From an uncultured Selenomonas sp. (GTDB lineage Bacteria > Bacillota > Negativicutes > Selenomonadales > Selenomonadaceae), in NCBI GenBank assembly GCA_934202005.1, contig CAKPXP010000003.1:95220-159219 (forward strand): a stretch of DNA of 64,000 bases. Reading direction: 5' to 3'. Position 1 is the first letter of the stretch. Each line of letters opens with the position of its first letter. The notes below the pieces were generated by a model. That model saw only the letters and a program-made list of their open reading frames with translations. It ran no database searches and had not been told where the DNA came from. Positions 32,323-41,054 of this stretch are shown piece after piece. Both the position numbers and the translations under genes were made by a program.

Positions 32323-33378
32323 ATGTCTGACAAACTTACCTATAAAGATGCAGGCGTCAACATCGACGCGGGCAATTACTCCGTCAAGCTCATCAAGGAC
32401 AGCGTGCGCGCGACGTACCGTCCGGAAGTGCTCGGCGATCTCGGCGGCTTCGGCGGCCTTTTCGCGCTGCAGGCGGGCAAATACAAGGAGCCGGTGCTCG
32501 TCTCCGGCACGGACGGCGTTGGGACAAAGCTCAAGATTGCGTTCCTGCTGGGAAAGCATGACACGGTCGGCCAGGATGCTGTCGCGATGTGCGTGAACGA
32601 CATCCTCGTGCAGGGCGCAGAACCGCTCTTTTTCCTCGACTACCTCGCGGTCGGGAAGCTCGATCCCGAGCAGGTCGCGTCTGTCGTCAAGGGTGTCGCG
32701 AATGCCTGCAAGGAGTCCGGCTGCGCGCTCATCGGCGGCGAGACGGCGGAGATGGCAGGATTCTATCCTGACGGAGAATACGACATCGCCGGTTTCTCCG
32801 TCGGCGTCGTGGAGAAGTCCAAGGTCATCACGAGTGCCCGCGTGCAGGAGGGAGACGTTCTCCTCGGCCTGCCGTCGACAGGTGTCCATTCCAATGGCTT
32901 TTCGCTCGTGCGCAAGATTGTCTTCGAGCGCCAGGGCATGAAGGGAGACGAATACATCGAGGAGCTTGGCAAGACCATCGGCGAGGAACTGCTGACGCCG
33001 ACGCGTCTCTATCCGAAGGTCTGCCTGCCGCTCATCGAGAAGTTCGACCTCCACGGCATGGTGCATGTGACGGGCGGCGGCTTCTTCGACAACATCCCGC
33101 GCGCACTGCCCGATGATCTTGCGGTAGAGATCAATGATGATGCCTGGGAGATGCCGGTGATCTTCCAACTGCTGCAGAAATGGGGCAATGTGGACTGGAA
33201 GGAAATGTACCGCACGTTCAACATGGGCATCGGCATGATTCTCATCGTGAGCCCGGAAGAAGCGGAGAAGGTCAAGGCGCATCTCGCGGGCGCGGGTGAA
33301 AAGGTCTATACGATCGGCCGCGTCGTGCGCGGAGAGCACGATGTGACCATCAAAGGCGGCGTGTTCGATGGTGAATGA
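32323..33378 (+). CDS. purM: Phosphoribosylformylglycinamidine cyclo-ligase
   Basis: The 351-residue AIR synthetase closes FGAM to AIR with ATP. Recognisable segments are TYKDAGVNIDAGN at the start, SGTDGVGTKLKIAF, IGGETAEMAGFY and VTGGGFFDNIPR, all typical of the PurM superfamily; the dimer-forming ATP site is in the central part. GGAGGAATG sits just before the ATG. The stop overlaps purN by 11 bases. Confidence 0.95.
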   Translation: MSDKLTYKDAGVNIDAGNYSVKLIKDSVRATYRPEVLGDLGGFGGLFALQAGKYKEPVLVSGTDGVGTKLKIAFLLGKHDTVGQDAVAMCVNDILVQGAEPLFFLDYLAVGKLDPEQVASVVKGVANACKESGCALIGGETAEMAGFYPDGEYDIAGFSVGVVEKSKVITSARVQEGDVLLGLPSTGVHSNGFSLVRKIVFERQGMKGDEYIEELGKTIGEELLTPTRLYPKVCLPLIEKFDLHGMVHVTGGGFFDNIPRALPDDLAVEINDDAWEMPVIFQLLQKWGNVDWKEMYRTFNMGIGMILIVSPEEAEKVKAHLAGAGEKVYTIGRVVRGEHDVTIKGGVFDGE

Positions 33379-33994
33379 GAAACAGGTGCTCGGCGTGCTC
33401 TGCTCCGGCCGCGGCACGGATCTGCAGTCTATCATCGATGCGATCGCGCGCGGCGAGGTGCATGCGTCGATCGGCGTCGTGCTCGCGGACAAGCCCGATG
33501 CCTATGCGCTCGAGCGTGCGAAAAAGGCGGGAATCCCCGCTGTCTGTGTAAACCGCAAGGAATATGAGGACCGGGAGTCCTTCGAGAAGGCGCTCCTCGC
33601 GGAGCTTTCGCGCGCGGGCGTGACGCTCGTCGTGCTTGCGGGCTTCATGCGCATCCTCACGCCGTATTTCGTCCGCGCTTACGCGGGGCGCATCATGAAC
33701 ATCCATCCGGCGCTTCTGCCGAGCTTCCCCGGTGCGCATGCCCATCGCGACGTGCTCGCCTACGGGGTGAAGGTCAGCGGCTGCACCATCCATTTCGTCG
33801 ATGAGGGCACGGATAGCGGCCCTATCATCGCACAGGCGGCAGTACCAGTACTCGACGGTGATACAGAGGAGACGCTCGGTGCGCGTGTCCTCAAGGAGGA
33901 GCATCGCCTCTATCCGCAGGTCATCGAATGGTATTGCGAAGGCAGGTTGCAGGTCGAGGGACGCAAGGTATGCGTCCTGCCGGAGAAATCCTAA
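33368..33994 (+). CDS. purN: Phosphoribosylglycinamide formyltransferase
   Basis: The 208-residue folate-dependent GAR transformylase. The signature [15 protein letters not shown] contains Asn111 and His113, and the catalytic Asp149 lies in [21 protein letters not shown] at the start binds the phosphate of GAR (usual SGxGSN form altered to SGRGTD). Translation starts inside purM with 11-base overlap, so coupling is expected. Confidence 0.94.
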   Translation: MVNEKQVLGVLCSGRGTDLQSIIDAIARGEVHASIGVVLADKPDAYALERAKKAGIPAVCVNRKEYEDRESFEKALLAELSRAGVTLVVLAGFMRILTPYFVRAYAGRIMNIHPALLPSFPGAHAHRDVLAYGVKVSGCTIHFVDEGTDSGPIIAQAAVPVLDGDTEETLGARVLKEEHRLYPQVIEWYCEGRLQVEGRKVCVLPEKS

Positions 33995-34023
33995 GTGAAA
34001 GTAGTCAGAGAGGGGAAACGAGT

Positions 34024-34617
34024 ATGCAGATCAAACGCGCATTAATCAGCGTATCGAACAAGGCAGGCGTTGTCGAGTTCGCGCGTGTACTTCATGAGGC
34101 TGGCGTTGAAATCGTCTCGACTGGCGGTACGATGAAGGCCATCAAGGAGGCAGGGATCCCTGTCACCTATGTGAGCGATGTCACGGGCTTCCCGGAGATC
34201 ATGGACGGCCGCGTGAAAACGCTCAATCCGTATATCCACGGCGGCATCCTCGCCGTACGTGACAACGCGGAGCATGTGCGAGAGATGAAAGAGCACAAGA
34301 TCACGGGCATCGACCTCGTGGCGGTGAATCTCTATCCGTTCAGGGAGACGATCGCGAAGCCGGGCGTCACGCTCGCCGAAGCCATCGAGAACATCGACAT
34401 CGGTGGTCCCGCGATGGTACGTGCCGCAGCAAAGAATTTCAAGTTCGTCACGGTGGTTACAAATCCGGACCGTTACGCGGCTATCGCTGAGCAGGTGAAG
34501 AAAGACGGCTGTGTCGACGACCGCACGCGCATGGAGCTGGCGCAGGAGGCCTTTGCGCATACGGCGGCATACGATGACATGATCCAGAACTATCTCGCTG
34601 AACAGCTGAAAAAGTAA
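34024..34617 (+). CDS. purH: IMP cyclohydrolase domain protein (PurH without the transformylase domain)
   Basis: The 197-residue product covers only the MGS-like IMP cyclohydrolase domain, which normally forms the first 200 of about 510 residues of PurH. It begins with [16 protein letters not shown], has STGGTMKAI, the [16 protein letters not shown] active-site loop and [15 protein letters not shown], and stops after [18 protein letters not shown], where the linker would start. The stop is followed by hairpins and purD, not by a second-domain frame. So the AICAR transformylase step must be coded elsewhere, as a separate protein. GAGGGG lies 8 bases before the ATG at 34024. Confidence 0.9.
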   Translation: MQIKRALISVSNKAGVVEFARVLHEAGVEIVSTGGTMKAIKEAGIPVTYVSDVTGFPEIMDGRVKTLNPYIHGGILAVRDNAEHVREMKEHKITGIDLVAVNLYPFRETIAKPGVTLAEAIENIDIGGPAMVRAAAKNFKFVTVVTNPDRYAAIAEQVKKDGCVDDRTRMELAQEAFAHTAAYDDMIQNYLAEQLKK

Positions 34618-34622
34618 GGAAG

Positions 34623-34696
34623 CGTTGCGATAGCCGATATGCTTCGGCTGCAGCAACGGAATATGATGAAGGGGCTGCAGGCGCAGCCCTTTTTTG
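34623..34696 (+). terminator. Two hairpins with T-run between purH and purD
   Basis: CGTTGC..GCAACG (about 34623-34658, with an inner AGCC/GGCT helix) is followed by AAGGGGCTGC / GCAGCCCTT (34669-34691) and TTTTTT. The T-run touches the GGAGG site of purD. This looks like a partial terminator or a processing site setting the level of purD. Confidence 0.65.
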
Positions 34697-34708
34697 GAGG
34701 TAGCATAC

Positions 34709-35992
34709 ATGAAGATTCTTGTGATCGGTGGCGGTGGGCGTGAGCACACGCTTGCCTGGAAACTTGCCCAGTCCCCCAAAGCTACGAAGCTCTATGCCAT
34801 CCCGGGCAATCCTGGCATGGCGGAGATTGCTGAGTGCGTGCCGGATATCTCCATCGAGGATAATAAGGCAGTCGTTGATTTTGCGAAAACACATGGCATC
34901 GACCTCGCCGTCGTCGGACCTGAGGTGCCGCTCACGAACGGCATCGTCGACGCATTCGAAGCGGCAGGCATCCTCGCCTTCGGCCCGACTAAGCTCGCGG
35001 CGGAGATCGAGGGCTCGAAGTCCTTTTCCAAGGGGCTCATGAAGAAATATGGCATCCCGACGGCAAAGTATGAAGTCTTCACTGACGCGGCAGCTGCGAA
35101 GGACTACATTCGCAAGGAGGGCGCGCCCATCGTCATTAAGGCGGACGGCCTTGCTGCGGGCAAGGGCGTCGTCGTCGCGATGACGGAGGAAGAGGCGTTG
35201 CGCGCGATCACGGACATCATGGAGGCTCAGGAGTTCGGACAGGCGGGTAGCCGCGTCGTCATCGAGGAGTTCATGGAGGGCGAGGAGGCGTCGCTGCTCG
35301 CATTCACCGATGGTGAGACCATCGTGCCGATGATTTCGTCACAGGATCACAAGCGTGCCTACGACGGAGATAAAGGTCCTAATACAGGCGGCATGGGCAC
35401 TTACGCGCCGGCGCCTGTCATGACGCCAGCGCTCGTCGCGCAGGCGAAAGAGACCATCCTCGAGCCGGCCATCCGTGCGATGGCGGCGGAGGGCCGCAAG
35501 TATCAGGGTTGCCTCTACGCTGGGCTCATGATTACGGCGGACGGCCCGAAGGTCGTCGAGTTCAACGCGCGCTTCGGCGACCCGGAGACGCAGGTCGTCT
35601 TGCCGCTGCTGCGCAGCGATCTCGCGGAAATCATGACGGCATGCGCGCGCGGTGACGGCAGTCTGAAGGACCTCGACATCCGTTGGAGTGACGGCGCAGC
35701 GGTCTGCGTCGTACTCGCGTCTGGCGGCTATCCGAAGTCCTACCGGAAGGGCTATGAGATTACGGGGCTTGCTGAGGCGGCAGCCAAAGGCGCGCATGTG
35801 TTCCACGCAGGGACGGCAGAGAAAGACGGTAAGATCGTCACGGCCGGCGGCCGCGTGCTCGGCGTCGTCGCGGAGGCGGCGGATGTCGCGCAGGCCGTGG
35901 AAAAAGCATATGATGGCGTTTCCGCTATCGATTTCAAGGGTAAGATGTTCCGCAAGGATATCGCGCATCGTGCACTTGAACGGTTGCATTGA
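34709..35992 (+). CDS. purD: Phosphoribosylamine-glycine ligase
   Basis: A 427-residue ATP-grasp enzyme that joins glycine to phosphoribosylamine. MKILVIGGGGREHTLAWKLAQ marks the start (given as the family's first strand), with the ATP-grasp part through IVIKADGLAAGKGVVVA, EEASLLAFTDG and VVEFNARFGDPE (metal-binding Glu and Asn). The ATG at 34709 has GGAGG 8 bases upstream. It is the last gene of the purine operon here; purC, purB, purL and purQ are not in the window. Confidence 0.95.
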   Translation: MKILVIGGGGREHTLAWKLAQSPKATKLYAIPGNPGMAEIAECVPDISIEDNKAVVDFAKTHGIDLAVVGPEVPLTNGIVDAFEAAGILAFGPTKLAAEIEGSKSFSKGLMKKYGIPTAKYEVFTDAAAAKDYIRKEGAPIVIKADGLAAGKGVVVAMTEEEALRAITDIMEAQEFGQAGSRVVIEEFMEGEEASLLAFTDGETIVPMISSQDHKRAYDGDKGPNTGGMGTYAPAPVMTPALVAQAKETILEPAIRAMAAEGRKYQGCLYAGLMITADGPKVVEFNARFGDPETQVVLPLLRSDLAEIMTACARGDGSLKDLDIRWSDGAAVCVVLASGGYPKSYRKGYEITGLAEAAAKGAHVFHAGTAEKDGKIVTAGGRVLGVVAEAADVAQAVEKAYDGVSAIDFKGKMFRKDIAHRALERLH

Positions 35993-36002
35993 TATATATT
36001 AC

Positions 36003-36052
36003 AAAAAGGTTCCTCTCGAGAAGCATTTGTCTTTTTTGAGAGGAGCTTTTTC
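36003..36052 (+). terminator. Intrinsic terminator of the pur operon
   Basis: AAAAAGGTTCCTCTC (36003-36017) pairs with GAGAGGAGCTTTTT (36038-36051) with two wobble pairs; the 3' arm itself carries the T-run. Confidence 0.75.
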
Positions 36053-36074
36053 CTTTTCTTAATAAACAAATTTA

Positions 36075-36103
36075 TTGGGATTATCGTTAGCACGTGTTAT
36101 AAT
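36075..36103 (+). promoter_or_regulatory. alsD promoter
   Basis: TTGGGA (36075-36080), 17 bases, TATAAT (36098-36103). The start of alsD is 84 bases further on. Confidence 0.75.
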
Positions 36104-36186
36104 AAATTTTGTTGTCGATGCGATGCTGCTTTCTAATCGCTGTCAGCGGCATCAGGCTGACATATTGTTACAAAGGAGCATGCTCT

Positions 36187-36945
36187 ATGGATTTTCTCAC
36201 TTCGCCCGTCCGTTATCTCAAGAAGAAGCAGCCCATCTATCAGATTTCAACGCTGCAATCTCTGATCATGGGGAATTATTATGGCGCGACAACGGTAGAA
36301 CAGCTCCTGCGCTTCGGAGATATCGGTCTGGGGATGTTCCATGCGGCCGATGGAGAGCTCATCTTGCTCAACCACCGCTGTTACAGAATCCTCGGTGATG
36401 GGAGTGCGCGGCTCGCGGCGATGGAAGATCGTGTGGCATTTGCAAGCGTTTCGTTCCTCGAGGAAGGAGATACCATCAGCCTCGGTGCCATGGAGAGCCT
36501 TGATGCGCTGCGCGGACTTCTCGATGAGCGCGTCGAGTTGCTCGGCGCGAACAATCTCTACATTATGCGTGTGGACGGCGCTTTCCGCCGCGTTGCTGCG
36601 CGCACAGAACTCAAGCAGGAGCCTCCGTTCAAGAAGTTTGCCGAGGTGCTCGCGAAGGATGAGCGCCGGTTCGTATTTGAGAATATTTCAGGTTCGCTCG
36701 TCTGTTTTTATTTCCCGCAGTATCTCGAGGGAGTGAATACAGCGGGCTGGCATTTCCATTTTCTCGACGATGCCTGCACCTGTGGGGGGCATGTATTCGA
36801 TATCGAGATGGAGCGAGGCAAGGCGCTGCTCAACAAGACAGATCGGTTCGTGATGGATTTGCCGCATAATCAGGAGTTCCAGGATGCTGCGCTCGAAAAC
36901 GCTTCCAGGGATGAGATTCGTCAGATTGAACAGGGAGGGGAGTAA
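36187..36945 (+). CDS. alsD: Alpha-acetolactate decarboxylase
   Basis: The 252-residue zinc enzyme converts acetolactate to acetoin, diverting pyruvate carbon or removing excess acetolactate from branched-chain synthesis. Zinc ligands His189 and His191 (GWHFHF) and His202 (GGHVFD) match the known His-x-His..His set of the family. AAGGAG lies 8 bases before the ATG at 36187. No acetolactate synthase gene is nearby, and it appears to be transcribed alone. Confidence 0.93.
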   Translation: MDFLTSPVRYLKKKQPIYQISTLQSLIMGNYYGATTVEQLLRFGDIGLGMFHAADGELILLNHRCYRILGDGSARLAAMEDRVAFASVSFLEEGDTISLGAMESLDALRGLLDERVELLGANNLYIMRVDGAFRRVAARTELKQEPPFKKFAEVLAKDERRFVFENISGSLVCFYFPQYLEGVNTAGWHFHFLDDACTCGGHVFDIEMERGKALLNKTDRFVMDLPHNQEFQDAALENASRDEIRQIEQGGE

Positions 36946-37046
36946 TCTCAAGGCCTACGAATAGAAAACTGTTCCCCAAAATGAAAAATTGTGGAAATAC
37001 GGTCAAAAAATTGACGGAATATGCTATACTATACAGCAAGGATTTT

Positions 37047-37065
37047 TAAGGAACCGCTGATTAAT
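37047..37065 (+). repeat. Solitary repeat end (TAAGGAACCGCTGATTAAT)
   Basis: This 19-base sequence is almost identical to the ends of the elements at 10656 and 25400. No matching right end is seen in the next few hundred bases. It lies in the 226-base gap between alsD and the EAL gene, between a TATACT box (about 37025) and the gene start, so it may be a truncated or single-ended copy in the 5' leader. Confidence 0.6.
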
Positions 37066-37171
37066 TGTGTGTACTAATGTCCCGTTTGTGCGCGTATATA
37101 TTTTTCTAAGAATGAATTTTCAAGTAGGAACGTACTGTGGCCGTAATGGGCGCAGGAAGGGAGAGGGCATT

Positions 37172-38728
37172 TTGGCTTGGATGATAGAGTATCCTTATGA
37201 GATGGCGTCGGTAGTTCTGCCCATTCAGATCCTGTTGGTGATCTTTTATTTTCGTCGCAAATATCCGCCGCTGCGTCAGAGCCGGATTTTTGCTGCGGTG
37301 ATTGCGGCGAATCTTTGCTTGACGCTGGCGGGGGTTATTGTACATAGTTTTGTTCTTCATGTCCTCAGTTATTTGTTCCTGCTCGCGAGCCTCGGACTTT
37401 ATTTTGGTGCGCAAAATCCGGAGCGCTTTTTAGAGCAACGTACGGGGGTGTTTAACCGCCAGGCATTTGAACGTTTGATGCGGGAGAATAAGAATCGGCG
37501 GTTCTGGCTCGTTTCCTGTTGTATTCACACCTACGGGGAGGTGCGCGAACTCTATGGTGCGGTGCAGATGGATCGGTGTCTAGGGCTCATCGGTATGTGG
37601 TTGCAGCAGACGTTTCCAAAGAAGTCAATGTTCTATCTGCGCAATGGTAGATTCGTGATTCTTTCGTTTTCACCATTCGATCAGGCAGAGACGGTTGCTG
37701 CTGTTTATCGGCGCTTCCGGGAGAGTTGGCTGGTCGGTGAGGCGGAGATGTTTGTTGGAGTCGGCTGCGCAATCATGGACAGTTCGATTTGTGTAGAGTC
37801 AGTGGATGATATTCTCGATGTTTTGGAAATTGCGCATCGCCAGCAGGATCAGGCTGTGGTGCCGAGCCAGGAACCTATTCGCGTCGATGGGCAATATATC
37901 GACGGATTACATCACGAAATGTCTGTCAAACGTGCGCTCAAGAGAGCGATTGCCAAGGATGATGTCAGTGTTTTTTTTCAGCCAATCGTCGACGCGCATA
38001 CGCAGAAAATTGTCGGTGCGGAGGCGTTGGCGCGTATTTATGATGAAAAGCTGGGCTATATCGCGCCGGGCGAGTTTATTCCTCTCGCGGAGAAAACGGG
38101 CAGCATCACGGAACTTGGCATGCAGGTGTTCCGCAAGGTCTGTGCCTTCATGAGCGAGCCGCGCATCAGGATGCTCCAGCTCGATTGGGTCAATATCAAT
38201 CTCTCTCCTGTCCAATGCATGAATTCGCATCTTGCGGAGGACTTCATCGGTATTCAGCAGGAGTATCAGGTGTCGGCACATAAGCTTCATTTAGAAATTA
38301 CAGAGGAATCCATCATCAATCTCAACACGTTGCAGAACCAGATTGCACGCATGCGGGAGGCGGGGTTCAGTTTCGTGCTCGACGACTATGGCAGTGGGTA
38401 TTCCAATCTTATGATGGTGCGTCAGATTCCTTTCATCAATATTAAACTCGATATGGGGTTTGTGCGGGCGCATTTCAGCCAGCCTAATACGCTCCTTCCT
38501 GATACGATCCGTGCGTTCCTCGAGCTCGGTTTCAGTATCACGGCGGAGGGAGTCGAGTCTGAGGCGATGGCGCTTGCACTTGACCGCATGGATACAACGT
38601 ATCTACAGGGGTTCCACTACGCACGCCCAATGCCGATGGAGGATTTCTATCAGTATATGAGATCTCATGCGGAGCGTGAAACGTGTGAGGAAGTGCCTGA
38701 TTGCGATTTAGTCGTGGAGTCGGTATAA
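37172..38728 (+). CDS. Membrane protein with degenerate GGDEF and intact EAL domain (c-di-GMP phosphodiesterase)
   Basis: A 518-residue protein. Two or three N-terminal membrane segments (about 12-27, 38-56, 58-79) precede a GGDEF-like domain (about 85-230) whose active motif is replaced by RNGRF, so it is unlikely to make c-di-GMP. The EAL domain (about 250-500) keeps GAEALAR (283-289), NINLSPVQ, the EITEE acid pair, DDYGSGYSN, KLDMGFV and AEGVESE, so hydrolysis is expected. It may link c-di-GMP to the motility coded by motAB. The start is TTG at 37172, 8 bases after GGAAGGGAG. Confidence 0.88.
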   Translation: MAWMIEYPYEMASVVLPIQILLVIFYFRRKYPPLRQSRIFAAVIAANLCLTLAGVIVHSFVLHVLSYLFLLASLGLYFGAQNPERFLEQRTGVFNRQAFERLMRENKNRRFWLVSCCIHTYGEVRELYGAVQMDRCLGLIGMWLQQTFPKKSMFYLRNGRFVILSFSPFDQAETVAAVYRRFRESWLVGEAEMFVGVGCAIMDSSICVESVDDILDVLEIAHRQQDQAVVPSQEPIRVDGQYIDGLHHEMSVKRALKRAIAKDDVSVFFQPIVDAHTQKIVGAEALARIYDEKLGYIAPGEFIPLAEKTGSITELGMQVFRKVCAFMSEPRIRMLQLDWVNINLSPVQCMNSHLAEDFIGIQQEYQVSAHKLHLEITEESIINLNTLQNQIARMREAGFSFVLDDYGSGYSNLMMVRQIPFINIKLDMGFVRAHFSQPNTLLPDTIRAFLELGFSITAEGVESEAMALALDRMDTTYLQGFHYARPMPMEDFYQYMRSHAERETCEEVPDCDLVVESV

Positions 38729-38771
38729 TGTTTTCCGAAAAAGCATTTCTATCTTGAAAGGGGAACATGAT

Positions 38772-40016
38772 ATGCCGGATACGAAATTGCTCCGGGCGTA
38801 TGCCCGATTGATCGTGAAGATCGGCGTAAACCTACAGAAGGAGCAGATTCTCGTCGTCAATACGCCGCTCGCGTGCGCACCGTTTGCGCGTCTACTCGCG
38901 GAAGAGGCGTATCACGTTGGTGCGCACGAGGTGGTCATGAGCTGGAATGATGAGGTGTCTGACCACATCAAATATGCGCTGGCACCGCGTTCTGTTTTTT
39001 CGGAATTTCCCGAGTGGAAGCGACGGTTCTACACAGACTATGCAGAACAGGGCGCTGCGTTTGTTTCCGTCGTCGCGCGGGATCCTGAGATTTTCCGTGA
39101 CATCGAGCCACAGCGGCTGACCTCTGCGCAGCAGGCGGCAGGGGCTGCTCTGCTCGAGTACCGTGAGCGCCTCATGAGCAACAAGAATACCTGGTGCGTC
39201 GTGTCCGTGCCGACACCGACCTGGGCGGCAAAGGTCTTTCCGGGTTGTGCGGCGGGAGAGGCGGAACAGCGGCTCTGGGAAGCTATCTTGAAGACAGTGC
39301 GCATAGGTGGCGGGGACGCAGTCGCAGCTTGGCAGGAACATATCGCTTTCTTGCATCGTGCCGCGGCTTTTCTCAATGCCCAAGATTTCGCAAGCCTGCA
39401 CTATACGAATGGGCTGGGTACGGATCTGGTCGTCGAGTTGCCAGAGGGACATCTTTGGGCGGGTGGATCGGAGGATTCCCAGACGGGTGTGCCGTTTGTG
39501 GCGAATCTACCGACCGAGGAGGTTTACACGCTGCCGGATCGAGATGGCGTGAGCGGCACGGTGATCGCGACGAAGCCTCTCGTATATCAGGGAGGTCTCA
39601 TTGAAGACATGCGCCTGCGTTTTGCGCAAGGCCGTGTTGTGGAGGCGCATGCAAAGCACGGTGAGGAGAAGTTACGGCAACTTCTTGCAACGGACGAAGG
39701 TGCCTGTCATCTTGGCGAAGTGGCGCTTGTTCCATATGATTCGCCAATTTCAAAAAGCGGACTTTTGTTCTACAATACGCTTTTCGATGAGAACGCCGCC
39801 TGCCACCTTGCGTTTGGCAAGGCGTATCCGACCTGCCTGAAGGATGGTGCATCGCTTGAGAGCGTGGAGTTGCTGCGCCGCGGCGTGAATGATTCTCTGT
39901 TGCATGAGGACTTTATGGTCGGTAGCAGAGATCTCTCCATCGTGGGCAGACGCCGCGCTGATGGGCGGGAGGTTCCTGTTTTCATCGATGGGAATTTCGT
40001 GCCATTTTTGTCATGA
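38772..40016 (+). CDS. M29 family metallo-aminopeptidase
   Basis: A 414-residue cytoplasmic aminopeptidase of the AmpS/PepS/aminopeptidase T family with two metal ions. LPTEEVYTLPD and GEVALVPYDSPIS hold the metal-binding glutamates; HLAFG and LLHEDFMVGS supply the histidines and aspartate, spaced as in the family. It would clip N-terminal residues from peptides during turnover. The ATG at 38772 lies 8 bases after AGGGG. It follows the EAL gene by 43 bases and may share its transcript. Confidence 0.9.
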   Translation: MPDTKLLRAYARLIVKIGVNLQKEQILVVNTPLACAPFARLLAEEAYHVGAHEVVMSWNDEVSDHIKYALAPRSVFSEFPEWKRRFYTDYAEQGAAFVSVVARDPEIFRDIEPQRLTSAQQAAGAALLEYRERLMSNKNTWCVVSVPTPTWAAKVFPGCAAGEAEQRLWEAILKTVRIGGGDAVAAWQEHIAFLHRAAAFLNAQDFASLHYTNGLGTDLVVELPEGHLWAGGSEDSQTGVPFVANLPTEEVYTLPDRDGVSGTVIATKPLVYQGGLIEDMRLRFAQGRVVEAHAKHGEEKLRQLLATDEGACHLGEVALVPYDSPISKSGLLFYNTLFDENAACHLAFGKAYPTCLKDGASLESVELLRRGVNDSLLHEDFMVGSRDLSIVGRRRADGREVPVFIDGNFVPFLS

Positions 40017-40046
40017 ACGGCAAGGCTTATCTGGATGAAGAATGGT

Positions 40047-40118
40047 AAGGAAGCGCTAAGGAAGTGGATGTCTCGGAGAAATCCGGTGTACTTCGCATCC
40101 TCAGCGCTTTCTTAAAAT
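40047..40118. terminator. Long imperfect palindrome, probable terminator and possible repeat-family relative
   Basis: TAAGGAAGCGCTAAGGAAG (from 40047) pairs with the arm ending in TCCTCAGCGCTTTCTTA (about 40098-40115) with four mismatches; an inner CGGAGAAATCCG hairpin sits between. TTTCTTAAAATTTT follows, so it can end the aminopeptidase transcript. The TAAGGAA-CGCT ends recall the GGAACCGCTGATTAAT repeats, although the rest differs. Confidence 0.55.
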
Positions 40119-40123
40119 TTTCC

Positions 40124-40152
40124 TGTCATAGAGCGTGTCACTGTGTTATAAT
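40124..40152 (+). promoter_or_regulatory. uppP promoter
   Basis: A weak TGTCAT (40124-40129), 17 bases, and a perfect TATAAT (40147-40152), 42 bases before the TTG start of uppP. Confidence 0.65.
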
Positions 40153-40194
40153 GATGGCTGTTGCAAAATATTGTCCGTATAGGAGGAAATAAGA

Positions 40195-41043
40195 TTGGAC
40201 GTTACGTTTGCTGACCTATTGAAGACGGTACTGCTCGGCGTGGTTGAGGGACTGACGGAGTGGTTGCCTGTCTCGAGCACCGGACACATGATCCTGGTAG
40301 ATGAGTTCATCAAGTTGCAGGTATCCAAGCAGTTCATGGACATGTTCCTCGTGGTTATTCAGCTCGGCGCCATCATGGCCGTCGTCGTGCTCAATTTCGA
40401 GAAACTCAATCCCTTTTCTGCTGCGAAGACGCGCCAGGAGAAAGGGGAGACTGTCGAACTTTGGAAGAAAGTCATCGTGGCTTCTCTGCCAGCAGCTGTC
40501 ATCGGTCTCATGCTGAATAAATTCATGGAGGAACATTTGATGACGGCGCCTGTCGTCGTGACAACTCTCATTTTTTACGGCATCCTCTTCATTGTCGTTG
40601 AGAATTATAACAAGCATCGTCGCCCGCGCGTGACGGATCTGCGGAATCTTGACTATAAGACAGCGCTCATCATTGGCTTTTTCCAGGTACTTTCGCTCGT
40701 GCCGGGCACGAGCCGCTCTGGTTCGACGATTATCGGCGGTCTCTTGTTTGGAGCGAGTCGTTATGTTGCGACGGAGTTCACGTTTTTCCTCGCGATTCCT
40801 GTCATGTTTGGCGCGAGCTTCCTCAAGATGGTGAAGTTCGGCATCCATTATACGGGTGCAGAGGTGCTCATCCTCGTCCTCGGCATGGCAACCGCGTTTA
40901 TCGTATCGATCGTTTCGATTAAGTTTCTCTTGAGCTATATCAAGACAAATGATTTCAAAGTATTCGGCTGGTACCGCATCGCGCTCGGTATCGTCGTAGC
41001 GGCGTATATGTTCTTGGTCGGTGATCCGACAGCGAACGACTGA
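40195..41043 (+). CDS. uppP: Undecaprenyl-diphosphatase
   Basis: A 282-residue membrane enzyme (BacA type) that recycles the lipid carrier of cell-wall synthesis by removing a phosphate from undecaprenyl diphosphate; high activity gives bacitracin tolerance. EGLTEWLPVSSTGH (about 18-31) and PGTSRSGSTI (about 174-183) are its two catalytic signatures. The start is TTG at 40195, after AGGAGG with 8-base spacing. pth follows after 11 bases. Confidence 0.95.
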   Translation: MDVTFADLLKTVLLGVVEGLTEWLPVSSTGHMILVDEFIKLQVSKQFMDMFLVVIQLGAIMAVVVLNFEKLNPFSAAKTRQEKGETVELWKKVIVASLPAAVIGLMLNKFMEEHLMTAPVVVTTLIFYGILFIVVENYNKHRRPRVTDLRNLDYKTALIIGFFQVLSLVPGTSRSGSTIIGGLLFGASRYVATEFTFFLAIPVMFGASFLKMVKFGIHYTGAEVLILVLGMATAFIVSIVSIKFLLSYIKTNDFKVFGWYRIALGIVVAAYMFLVGDPTAND

Positions 41044-41054
41044 GGAGGCTTTTC

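Noticed and set aside
32080..33492. 470-codon minus-strand frame opposite purM
   Set aside because: Antisense shadow; purF, purM and purN are unambiguous.
33928..34617. Frameshift as explanation for short purH
   Set aside because: The other two frames after 34617 do not encode the transformylase domain; hairpins and purD follow directly.
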